This document shows, one piece after another, positions 55,284-64,000 of a stretch of DNA of 64,000 bases. The position numbers were made by a program, and so were the translations under genes. How positions within the stretch are numbered: position 1 is the stretch's first letter; every line of letters begins with the position of its first letter. Location of the stretch: positions 848,001-912,000 of the forward strand of contig NC_014410.1 in assembly GCF_000145615.1 (NCBI RefSeq), written 5' to 3'. The notes beneath the pieces were generated by a model, which saw only the letters and a program-made list of their open reading frames with translations, ran no database searches and was not told the origin of the DNA. The DNA comes from Thermoanaerobacterium thermosaccharolyticum DSM 571. Its GTDB lineage: Bacteria > Bacillota > Thermoanaerobacteria > Thermoanaerobacterales > Thermoanaerobacteraceae.

Positions 55284-56140
55284 TGGGGAAAAGGGATATT
55301 CAGTTAAGGATAAAAAGTGTTAAGGAGACCCGTAAAATAACAAGGGCTATGAATCTAATATCAGCCGCAAAGTTTAGGAAAGCAAAATTAATGTTAGACA
55401 ATGTGAGACCTTACTATGAAAGAATACAGTCTACTATGGAAGATATACTGATTCACAGCGGTGAGGCAACATCCCATTATTTTGAAAGACAGCATGAGGC
55501 CAAAGGTGCTAGAAAAAAAGCCGTTATTGTCGTAACTGGCGATAAAGGCTTGTGTGGTGGATACAATCACAATGTCATAAAACAGGCTGAAGAAGTCATT
55601 GATGGCGATACACAAAACCTCATGGTGATAGGAGAAGTAGGACGCAGCTATTTCCTGAATAAGGGTTACAACGTAGACGTAGAATTTTTATACACTGCTC
55701 AAAATCCTACTACATCTGCAGCTGGTGAGATATCTGATTTGTTGGTAGATATATATGACAGAGGCATTATAGATGATATTTATGCAGTATATACAGAAAT
55801 GGCCGGTTTAAAGCAGATAGTAAGGACGATTAAAATATTGCCGTTGGACATAAAGAATTTTAACAGTAATAAGGATGTAAAAATTTTAAGCGATATGATA
55901 TACGATCCATCGCCTACGAAAGTGTTTAATCTACTGGTACCTGAATATATCAAAGGTATAGTATATAGCTTATTAGTAAATGCTTTTGCCTCTGAGCATT
56001 TTTCACGTATGGTTGCAATGGACGGTGCAACTTCAAATGCAGATAAAATGATAGCAAAGTACACTCTAGAATATAATAGATTAAGGCAGGCTTCTATAAC
56101 GCAGGAGCTTTCAGAGATAATTGGAGGTTCATCAGTTTAG
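55283..56140 (+). CDS. atpG: ATP synthase F1 subunit gamma
   Basis: 285-residue rotor shaft with the N-terminal RIKSVKETRKITRAMNLISA, TGDKGLCGGYN and the C-terminal YNRLRQASITQELSEIIGG coil. No inserted regulatory segment is seen. Confidence 0.95.
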   Translation: MGKRDIQLRIKSVKETRKITRAMNLISAAKFRKAKLMLDNVRPYYERIQSTMEDILIHSGEATSHYFERQHEAKGARKKAVIVVTGDKGLCGGYNHNVIKQAEEVIDGDTQNLMVIGEVGRSYFLNKGYNVDVEFLYTAQNPTTSAAGEISDLLVDIYDRGIIDDIYAVYTEMAGLKQIVRTIKILPLDIKNFNSNKDVKILSDMIYDPSPTKVFNLLVPEYIKGIVYSLLVNAFASEHFSRMVAMDGATSNADKMIAKYTLEYNRLRQASITQELSEIIGGSSV

Positions 56141-56182
56141 ATGTAGTTATGCTACATTTTAAAATAAAATTTTAGATATTGA

Positions 56183-57580
<1,398 letters not shown>

Positions 57581-57590
57581 GGTGTATAAT

Positions 57591-58004
57591 ATGGACAACA
57601 AATACCACCTCGAAGTTTTGACACCACATCGCAAATTTTACGATGGAGATGTTGAGGAAATCATTGTTACAACAAGTGTTGGAGAAGTCGGAGTACAAAA
57701 AGGGCATATACCTATGACGGTGGCTCTTGGTATAGGCACACTCAAGATAAAAAATGACAATGTATGGAAAGAAGCCAGCATATCAAACGGATTTATGGAA
57801 GTCAAGCAAGATAATGTAGTAATACTGGCAGATGCTGCCGAATGGCCTGAAGAGATAGATATTATGAGGGCAGAAGCAGCAAAACAGAGAGCAGAAGAAA
57901 GGTTAAGACAGAAGAAAAGCCAGCATGAGTATCTGCTTGCAAAAGCTGCTTTAAAGCGTGCCCTCGTCAGAATGAGTGTTGCAAAAAAATACAAAAATAT
58001 ATAA
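57591..58004 (+). CDS. atpC: ATP synthase F1 subunit epsilon
   Basis: 137 residues: N-terminal beta-sandwich (LEVLTPHRKFYDGDVEEI, GEVGVQKGHIPM) and a C-terminal helical hairpin. ATG at 57591 after GAGGTG. Last gene of the operon. Confidence 0.94.
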   Translation: MDNKYHLEVLTPHRKFYDGDVEEIIVTTSVGEVGVQKGHIPMTVALGIGTLKIKNDNVWKEASISNGFMEVKQDNVVILADAAEWPEEIDIMRAEAAKQRAEERLRQKKSQHEYLLAKAALKRALVRMSVAKKYKNI

Positions 58005-58083
58005 AAAATACCTCCACGATTGTGTATAAAAACATCCTATTTAGACTAAAATCTAAATAGGAGAAAATAGTGGAGGTGTTTTT
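58004..58083 (+). promoter_or_regulatory. Nested hairpin: atp terminator and RBS-sequestering arm
   Basis: Outer stem AAAAATACCTCCAC (58004) with GTGGAGGTGTTTTT (58070), one G-U pair; inner perfect stem CCTATTTAGA/TCTAAATAGG (58036/58052). The outer 3' arm contains the GGAGGTG of the next gene and ends in T5. It would end the atp transcript and hide the next start on read-through RNA, like the fold at 45267. Confidence 0.75.
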
Positions 58084-58085
58084 AT

Positions 58086-59555
58086 ATGAAAAAGATAACA
58101 GCCATAATATTGATGTTCATAATATTGACAGGGGCATTTAATGTTTATGCTGCCCAAATTGACAATATTATTACCAAAGAAAAAGCTATCTCAATTGTAA
58201 AAGACAAGCTGGGAGATATAAAATACGATAATTTAAACGTCCAATACAGAGAATTTACAAATAAAGATTCAGTGTGGATATTGAGTTATACTAAAAATGA
58301 TATTTTTGAAAATACTTCAATAACTCTAAATGCAAAAACTGGAGATATTATAAGGTATAATTTTATATCTGATTATAATGGAAGCAAAAATTTAAACAGA
58401 AATGATGCAAAAAAAATAGCGGATGAATTTTTAAATAAGGTAAAGCCAACAAAACTTAGCAAATACAAGTTTGATAGCGCACATGAAAATGACACTTATA
58501 GAGAATACAATTTTAAATGGAGAAGAGAAGAGAATGGTGTGAAGTTTTTATACGACACAATAAATGTATCTGTCGACAAAAAGACAGGATATGTTACACA
58601 TTATACGTACGATTGGACAGAGGGAGACCTGCCTACGCTTAAAAATGTAATAGATATAAATGAAGCTACAAAACTTTTTAAAGGATATTTAAGGCCTAGA
58701 TTAGTATACACGATAATATATGACAAAAATAAAGGTGATGTGAAGCTTGTCTATGTTTCACCATCACCTCAGTACATGATAAATGCATATACAGGTGATA
58801 TAATTGATATAAATGGAACTAAAGTTGAATTAAAAAACACAGGTGAAGGAAATGAAGGAAAAATCACATTGGACAAATTTTACAATAAATCTAGTAAGCC
58901 TGTTACAAAAGATGAAGCATATAATATAGCGTCGAAATATGCATCTAAAGACTATGAATTAAAAAACACAGCATACATCGAAAAATACGCAGGCCTTGAT
59001 TTAAATGTTTGGACATTTGCATGGAATAAAGTTAATGGAATAGGATATCTACACGTGGCAGTTAATGCAAATACAGGTAATGTCGTAGATGTGCTGAAAA
59101 GCACAAAAAGTGATTTAAGTTTATCAATTTCCCGGGAAACTGCATTAAAAAAAGCGGAATCATTTATAAAGGATAATTTCAAAGACATAGTACCTTATCT
59201 CGATTTCAGAAGTAATACTGAAAACCAAACAGGTGAAGAAGTTTACGGATACCACTTTGTATTTCCGCTTAAACAGTACAATATTCCATTTATCAATAAC
59301 GGAATTACTGTTGATGTAGATGGAAAAGGAAATGTATCAGCGTATACTTATAAAAATTACGACATACCGATTCCGATGCCGTCAAACATCATGACGCAAG
59401 ATGAGATAACAGATAAATACTTAAAGAATGGAAACTTCTCTTTAAAATATTACAAACCAGAAGGCAAAGATATAATACCAGTTTACACTGTAGATGATCC
59501 TATTTATTCAAACTTGATAGATGCCATTTCAGGTGAAATAATAAAACCATATTAA
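58086..59555 (+). CDS. Secreted YcdB/YcdC-domain protein
   Basis: 489 residues with a clear signal peptide (KKITAIILMFIILTGAFNVY, cut near residue 22). Tandem PepSY-like/YcdB repeats follow, each with ITKEKAI-type helices, a strand pair and NAKTGDI turns (for example near 85, 160, 235 and 330). Exported and probably bound to or near the wall; family function unsettled, sometimes linked to protease inhibition. The start site lies in the nested hairpin. Confidence 0.8.
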   Translation: MKKITAIILMFIILTGAFNVYAAQIDNIITKEKAISIVKDKLGDIKYDNLNVQYREFTNKDSVWILSYTKNDIFENTSITLNAKTGDIIRYNFISDYNGSKNLNRNDAKKIADEFLNKVKPTKLSKYKFDSAHENDTYREYNFKWRREENGVKFLYDTINVSVDKKTGYVTHYTYDWTEGDLPTLKNVIDINEATKLFKGYLRPRLVYTIIYDKNKGDVKLVYVSPSPQYMINAYTGDIIDINGTKVELKNTGEGNEGKITLDKFYNKSSKPVTKDEAYNIASKYASKDYELKNTAYIEKYAGLDLNVWTFAWNKVNGIGYLHVAVNANTGNVVDVLKSTKSDLSLSISRETALKKAESFIKDNFKDIVPYLDFRSNTENQTGEEVYGYHFVFPLKQYNIPFINNGITVDVDGKGNVSAYTYKNYDIPIPMPSNIMTQDEITDKYLKNGNFSLKYYKPEGKDIIPVYTVDDPIYSNLIDAISGEIIKPY

Positions 59556-59556
59556 A

Positions 59557-59576
59557 AAGGGCTTTTTTAAGCCCTT
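59557..59576. terminator. Bidirectional terminator
   Basis: Stem AAGGGCTT/AAGCCCTT with a 4-nt loop, between convergent genes; the minus strand has the better T run. Confidence 0.75.
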
Positions 59577-60433
59577 AATTTATCTTTAGACGGCATTTCA
59601 GATAAAATCATGCTTAAAAGCATTAAAAAACCGCCGATTATAGATTTCAATGTCATAACCTCGCCAGCCACTAGAAATGCTGTGATGGCAGAAAAGACAG
59701 GTTCCAGTGAAAAAATAATAGCTGCATGTGTAGCCGATGTGTTTGCTTGCATCGTATTCTGAACGGTTAATGCAAAAGCTGTTGCAAAAATGCCAGTCAA
59801 TATAAGTGCAAACCATACGGTTTTGTTTGTTGGTATGGTTGGTTTTTCATATATGAATGATAAAATCCCGCTTAGAGTCGCAACAACCAGGATTTGTATC
59901 GTTGCAAACGAAATAGTATCCACAGATGGTGCATATTTTGCAATTAAGACGATCTGAAATGCAAATGATACTGCACACAAAAAAGTAAGGAAATCCCCAA
60001 AGTTTATCTTTAAATCAACGTTTGTTGTTATAAGCAATAACCCTACCATTGCTAATATGACGCTTATCCGCGATGTCTTTGACAATTTTGCTTTTAAAAA
60101 GAAAGCTTCCAGAATAGGTACAAGCACCACATTGAATCCACTTATAAAACCAGATTTTGATGCTGTAGTGTATTTTAGACCTAATGTTTGAAATGCATAG
60201 CCTAAAAATAACATTGTACCAACAAGGACTGAAACAATAAATGTTTTTCTATCTATATTTACTAACCTTCTGCCGTACAGGATTGCCAGTACTATAAATG
60301 CAATTAAAAATCTTAAAAACAGAAAATTGTACACAGGTATTACGCTTGTTGCATTTTTTACTATTATAAAAGTGGACCCCCAGATGACTGTGACTAAGAT
60401 TAACATGATGTCGCTTTTTAATTTTTTTGTCAA
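59567..60433 (-). CDS. EamA family drug/metabolite transporter
   Basis: 288-residue membrane protein with ten hydrophobic helices in two EamA repeats (VIWGSTFIIVKN at the start of the first, VQNTMQANTSATHAAII in the second). I start it at the TTG at 60433, which has AAGGAGG 7 nt upstream; a longer frame runs into nadE. Follows nadE by 25 bp and may share its transcript. Substrate unknown. Confidence 0.85.
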   Translation of the reverse strand: MTKKLKSDIMLILVTVIWGSTFIIVKNATSVIPVYNFLFLRFLIAFIVLAILYGRRLVNIDRKTFIVSVLVGTMLFLGYAFQTLGLKYTTASKSGFISGFNVVLVPILEAFFLKAKLSKTSRISVILAMVGLLLITTNVDLKINFGDFLTFLCAVSFAFQIVLIAKYAPSVDTISFATIQILVVATLSGILSFIYEKPTIPTNKTVWFALILTGIFATAFALTVQNTMQANTSATHAAIIFSLEPVFSAITAFLVAGEVMTLKSIIGGFLMLLSMILSEMPSKDKLRA

Positions 60434-60458
60434 TCCTTTAGCCTCCTTTAATAAAAAA

Positions 60459-62096
60459 TTACGGTCTGAATCTCTGCGCAATCGGCATGCGCCTTCCGAC
60501 ACCAAATGCTTTTGTTGTAACTTTAAGACCCGGCGCTGCTTGTTTTCTCTTGTATTCTGCATTGTTGACCTTTCTGATTACATCTCTTACAAGGTCTTTA
60601 TCATAGCCGTCTGCTATGATCTCACTTATAGATTTATCATCTTCTATATATGACTTCAATATATCATCTAGTATTTCATATGGCGGTAGTGAATCAGTAT
60701 CTTTCTGGTTTGGCCTTAGCTCTGCAGATGGAGCCTTTTCAATGGTTGACAGCGGTATTATGATTTTGTCTCTATTTATATACTTTGCAAGTTCGTACAC
60801 CATCGTCTTTGGCACATCGGATATTACAGCAAGTCCACCGCTCATATCTCCATACAGTGTACAGTAGCCAACAGCAATTTCTGACTTATTTCCGGTTGTT
60901 AAGACCATGTATCCTTCTCTATTTGATATGAACATCAGATAGTTGCCTCTTATCCTGGCCTGCAGATTTTCTTCTGCTAGATCTCCTAAAACATTGCCAT
61001 CTTTGTTAAAAATAGAGATATAGCTTTTAAATACATCTTCAATAGGTATTACTCTGTACTGTATGCCTAGATTTTGTGCTAGATCCCTTGCATCATCTTT
61101 GCTGCCTTCTGAAGAATAGCGAGATGGCATAGATACGCCCAGTACATTTTCACGCCCTAGAGCTTTTACTGCAAGTGCGCATGTGACAGCAGAATCAATA
61201 CCGCCGCTTAAGCCTACCACTGCTTTTTTAAAGCCTGTCTTTCTAAAATAATCTCTAAGTCCTAAAATTAGTGCATCATGAACCCATGAAATATCTTCTT
61301 TGATTTCTTGAAGCGGTTTTAGTTCATCAAGATTTTCAGTATCTACAAAAGCAATATCCTCAGAAAATGACCTTAAGTTTACGACTCTGTCGCCATTGGA
61401 ATTTATTGCGAAACTGTTACCATCAAAAATCAGCTCGTCATTTCCACCGACTTGATTTACATATATTAGAGGCAGTTTATATTTCTTTGATATTTGCTTT
61501 ACCATCTTTGTCCTTAATTCTTGCTTTCCAAGGTTATACGGCGATGCGGAAATATTTATAAAAATGTCTGGATTTAGCTTGTACTGCTCTTCCAAAACAT
61601 CTATATCGTACCTTGGTCTTTCCCAGAAGTCCTTGTCGTTCCATATGTCTTCGCAAATATTTACTGCAAGGCGCATTCCTTTAAAATCAAAGCAAGTCCT
61701 ACTTTTTGCTGGCTCAAAATACCTTTGCTCATCAAATACATCGTAATTTGGCAAAAGGGTTTTGTCAGCTTGTCCGATTATTTTACCGTTGTATAGAAGT
61801 AGTGCTGAGTTATGAAGCATATAGTCTTTTTCTTTATCTTTTGTGGCTATACCTACTATGACGCCAATATCATTTGTTTCAGGCAATATAAGCTCATTTA
61901 AAGCACTATATGATGATTCCAAAAAATCAGGGTTATAAAGTAAATCCTTAGGAGGATATCCAATGATAGAAAGCTCTGGAAAGACGATAAGATCCATATT
62001 AGCTTTTTTTGCTTCTTTTATATACATAATTATTTTTTCACAGTTGTTCTTTATGTCGCCCACAGTTGGATTCAGCTGTGCTAATGCTATCTTCAT
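60459..62096 (-). CDS. nadE: Glutamine-dependent NAD+ synthetase
   Basis: 545 residues. N-terminal nitrilase-type glutaminase (Glu in VFPELSIIGYPP, Lys near LLPNYDVFDE, Cys in VNICEDIW) and C-terminal synthetase with the P loop GLSGGIDSAV near residue 300 and TGNKSE. Converts deamido-NAD to NAD using glutamine. ATG at 62096 after GAGGTGAG; the in-frame GTG at 62105 is part of the site. Confidence 0.94.
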   Translation of the reverse strand: MKIALAQLNPTVGDIKNNCEKIIMYIKEAKKANMDLIVFPELSIIGYPPKDLLYNPDFLESSYSALNELILPETNDIGVIVGIATKDKEKDYMLHNSALLLYNGKIIGQADKTLLPNYDVFDEQRYFEPAKSRTCFDFKGMRLAVNICEDIWNDKDFWERPRYDIDVLEEQYKLNPDIFINISASPYNLGKQELRTKMVKQISKKYKLPLIYVNQVGGNDELIFDGNSFAINSNGDRVVNLRSFSEDIAFVDTENLDELKPLQEIKEDISWVHDALILGLRDYFRKTGFKKAVVGLSGGIDSAVTCALAVKALGRENVLGVSMPSRYSSEGSKDDARDLAQNLGIQYRVIPIEDVFKSYISIFNKDGNVLGDLAEENLQARIRGNYLMFISNREGYMVLTTGNKSEIAVGYCTLYGDMSGGLAVISDVPKTMVYELAKYINRDKIIIPLSTIEKAPSAELRPNQKDTDSLPPYEILDDILKSYIEDDKSISEIIADGYDKDLVRDVIRKVNNAEYKRKQAAPGLKVTTKAFGVGRRMPIAQRFRP

Positions 62097-62187
62097 AAAT
62101 CTCACCTCGAAATATTTTCATAAAGATATTTTAGCACATAATGAAAAAAAATACACCAGCATAATGCGGTGCAGTACATTACATAAA

Positions 62188-62997
62188 CTACTGCCATTTG
62201 ATTATTTTTTTTTCAATGTATACTAAAAGTACGTACATCAATGCAGCCAGCACAGATAAAATTAGGACACTGGACATGACTATGTCAAGCTTGAATATCT
62301 GTCCGCCATACACGATGAGATATCCTAGACCAGCTTTAGATACTAAGAATTCGCCTGTTATTACGCCAACCCAAGATAGCCCCATGTTGATTTTTATGGC
62401 AGACATGATAGTTGGGATACTGGCTGGCAAAATGCACTTTGTAAGTATTTGATACTTTGTAGCGCCAAATGTCTTTAAAAGTTTTATCTTATCCTCATCT
62501 ACTTGCATAAAGCCTGTCTCTAAACTTATTATTGTGACGATTAAAGATATAGCCAGTCCCATCGTTATTATAGGTGCTTCGCCATTTCCCATCCATACGA
62601 TGAATATAGGACCTAATGCGATCTTTGGCAGGCTGTTTAATACTATTAGATATGGTTCAGCTACTTTTGATGCAAATGAAGACCACCAAAGCATGATTGC
62701 AATTGCTATGCCTATAAATGTACCAAGTGCAAATCCTATCAATGTCTCACTTAGTGTAACCCATATGTGTGTAAACAGTGAGCCGTCTTCACTTAAATTT
62801 ATGATTGTTTTAAGCATTCTAGAAGGCTGGCTAAATAAAAATGGATCTATCAATTTAAGCCTTCCGGCTATTTCCCAAACAGCAAAAAATGCAATCAATA
62901 TTATAATCTGAGTAGTTCTTATAGCTATCTCTTTTCTTTTGACTTTTTTTAAGAATTCTCTGTGCTCTTTTGACATGTTTGACGTTATTTCATACAT
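62188..62997 (-). CDS. ABC transporter permease, SsuC/TauC/ThiX-like
   Basis: About 269-residue permease with six helices and the EAA loop near LLKTFGATKYQILTKCILPA. The start at 62997 (or 63003) is inside the end of the ATPase gene, with AAGGAG upstream. Part of an importer of the nitrate/sulfonate/thiamine-precursor type with the ATPase and binding protein. Substrate unknown. Confidence 0.85.
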   Translation of the reverse strand: MYEITSNMSKEHREFLKKVKRKEIAIRTTQIIILIAFFAVWEIAGRLKLIDPFLFSQPSRMLKTIINLSEDGSLFTHIWVTLSETLIGFALGTFIGIAIAIMLWWSSFASKVAEPYLIVLNSLPKIALGPIFIVWMGNGEAPIITMGLAISLIVTIISLETGFMQVDEDKIKLLKTFGATKYQILTKCILPASIPTIMSAIKINMGLSWVGVITGEFLVSKAGLGYLIVYGGQIFKLDIVMSSVLILSVLAALMYVLLVYIEKKIIKWQ

Positions 62998-63736
62998 GGA
63001 CATCAAGCTCCTTCCATATCTCGTTGAAATAATCTCTAAATTCCGGGGCTTTTCTGCATCCAATCGGAGAGCGGTTATCGCATGTAAGGTGTATTTCATG
63101 CACGCTTTTAACAACTGCCGGCCTATTAGACAAAACCACGATCCTATCGCACATTGCAATTGCCTCGGATATATCGTGAGTAACGATAATAGCTGTCTTT
63201 TTTACTCCCTTCAATATGCTCCATACCTCATCAGATATTGCAAGCCTTGTCTGATAATCAAGTGCTGAAAAAGCCTCATCCAATAGCATAATGTCAGGCT
63301 TTAAGGCCAGAGTCCTGATTAATGCTGCCCTTTGCCTCATTCCTCCTGATATCTGATTTGGATAATGGTATTTAAACTCTGCAAGACCGTATCTATCTAA
63401 TAGTCCCTCTACATGCCTTATAGACTCATCATTGACAGCATTTTGTATCTCAAGGCCAAGAAGAACATTCTGCATGATGTTTCGCCACTCAAAAAGGTGA
63501 TCTCTCTGAAGCATGTATCCAACCTTGCCGTTCACTTTTACGCTTCCGCCTGATGGTTTCAAGAGGCCCGCAATAATAGATAAAAGTGTGGACTTGCCAC
63601 ATCCAGAAGGTCCTATGACTCCTACAAATTCACCTTCATATACATTAAAAGAGACATTTTTTATTGCTTCTGTTTCACCCTTTACCGTATGATAGTTTAA
63701 AGAGACATTTTCAAGTTCTACCATGACTTTATCCAT
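62990..63736 (-). CDS. ABC transporter ATP-binding protein, SsuB/TauB-like
   Basis: 248-residue ATPase. Walker A GPSGCGKST, signature ISGGMRQRAAL, Walker B IMLLDEAFSALD, and switch His in IVTHDISEA. ATG at 63736 after GGAGGTG; the longer in-frame start at 63799 lacks a site. Overlaps the permease by 8 bp. Confidence 0.92.
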   Translation of the reverse strand: MDKVMVELENVSLNYHTVKGETEAIKNVSFNVYEGEFVGVIGPSGCGKSTLLSIIAGLLKPSGGSVKVNGKVGYMLQRDHLFEWRNIMQNVLLGLEIQNAVNDESIRHVEGLLDRYGLAEFKYHYPNQISGGMRQRAALIRTLALKPDIMLLDEAFSALDYQTRLAISDEVWSILKGVKKTAIIVTHDISEAIAMCDRIVVLSNRPAVVKSVHEIHLTCDNRSPIGCRKAPEFRDYFNEIWKELDVHV

Positions 63737-63773
63737 AAGATGCACCTCCTGCCATATTTTAAGCATACTTACA

Positions 63774-63797
63774 GGGGACAATCTTTCTATTGTCCCC
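63774..63797 (-). other. Intergenic hairpin between binding protein and ATPase genes
   Basis: Perfect 9-bp stem GGGGACAAT/ATTGTCCCC with a 6-nt loop and no following T run. Such stems often stabilise the upstream binding-protein mRNA and lower downstream expression. Confidence 0.55.
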
Positions 63798-63803
63798 ACA
63801 ACA

Positions 63804-64000
63804 TCATTTCTTTATCGTTGCTACAGCCTTATCTGCGAAAGTATTGTCTATAAGAGCATTGGGGTCTACTTTGCTGTCTATTTCACCGGCATTTAACAAC
63901 ACATTCTGAAGGGCGTCAAAATCAGCCGGCTTCATTTGCGGTGTTGTACCCCATGCATCTATGCTTTTGTATCTGTTAATGACCTTTGTTATGATATCAA
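63804..64000 (-). CDS. ABC substrate-binding protein, C-terminal end (partial)
   Basis: The last 64 codons read minus-strand: SIDAWGTTPQMKPADFDALQ, then VDPNALIDNTFADKAVATIK and a stop at 63804. The pattern of a late helix with (L)IDN(x)F fits SsuA/THI5-like binding proteins of the neighbouring permease. The N-terminal part lies beyond the window. Confidence 0.7.
   Translation of the reverse strand, partial: DIITKVINRYKSIDAWGTTPQMKPADFDALQNVLLNAGEIDSKVDPNALIDNTFADKAVATIKK

Overview
The window looks like the chromosome of an anaerobic, low-GC, endospore-forming Firmicute of the Clostridia, most like Thermoanaerobacterium or a close relative. The reasons are AT-rich DNA, strong GGAGG ribosome binding sites with frequent TTG/GTG starts, an Rnf complex, a cotJABC spore-coat operon, an S-box and a c-di-AMP riboswitch, and the Clostridia/Bacilli order tig-clpP-clpX-(lonB-like)-lon-engB. 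The genus is inferred from gene content and order, not from a database match.

Layout. 1-9.1 kb: a PIN protein, an Rsm22-like methyltransferase, a DinG-like helicase with a nuclease domain, a phosphopantetheinyl transferase, an alpha/beta hydrolase, pepT, a stand-alone second-type rpsD behind a perfect Fur box, a nitroreductase, a glycine-rich repeat protein of unknown function and an HD protein. 9.2-17 kb: pgi, a TIM-barrel isomerase-like gene and rnfCDGEAB with an rseC-like gene. 17-24.3 kb: a DUF362 gene, an S-box riboswitch with metF-metH, cotJABC and rlmD.

24.3-39.5 kb is an accessory region. It starts at the 3' end of rlmD, a known insertion target for integrative elements. It holds a PadR regulator with a membrane partner under a 50-bp palindrome, two or three toxin-antitoxin genes or pairs (HicAB, a PIN/Phd pair), and an aldehyde/alcohol redox cluster (Fe-alcohol dehydrogenase, two aldo/keto reductases, cupin, flavodoxin) with an AdhR-like MerR regulator. 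Two copies of one 19-bp-spacer dyad promoter tie that cluster together. Many genes here are broken: a response regulator fused to half a histidine kinase, a radical SAM protein lacking its cluster motif, fragments of HutP, a decarboxylase beta subunit and CotJC joined end to end, a group II intron reverse transcriptase remnant, a mini IS200/IS605 element, and fragments of an acetyltransferase, a CMD protein, RibD, an Fe-alcohol dehydrogenase and a DUF7309/DUF6930 protein.

39.5-64 kb returns to core genes: nfo, rnz, the tig-clpP-clpX-(degenerate LonB)-lon-engB proteostasis block, a c-di-AMP riboswitch with a Ktr/Trk potassium system, the whole F-type ATP synthase operon atpBEFHAGDC, a secreted YcdB-like protein, an EamA transporter, nadE, and an ABC importer whose binding protein runs off the window.

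Rnf (ferredoxin:NAD+ oxidoreductase, ion pump) and the F1Fo ATPase together are the expected energy-conserving couple of a fermentative anaerobe. The c subunit lacks the classic Na+ ligands. The observations most worth following are the Fur-box-controlled alternative S4, the catalytically dead LonB-like ATPase between clpX and lon, the AdhR-like dyad promoter pair, the hairpins that bury ribosome binding sites in a terminator-like arm, and the dense set of deletion-fused gene fragments.
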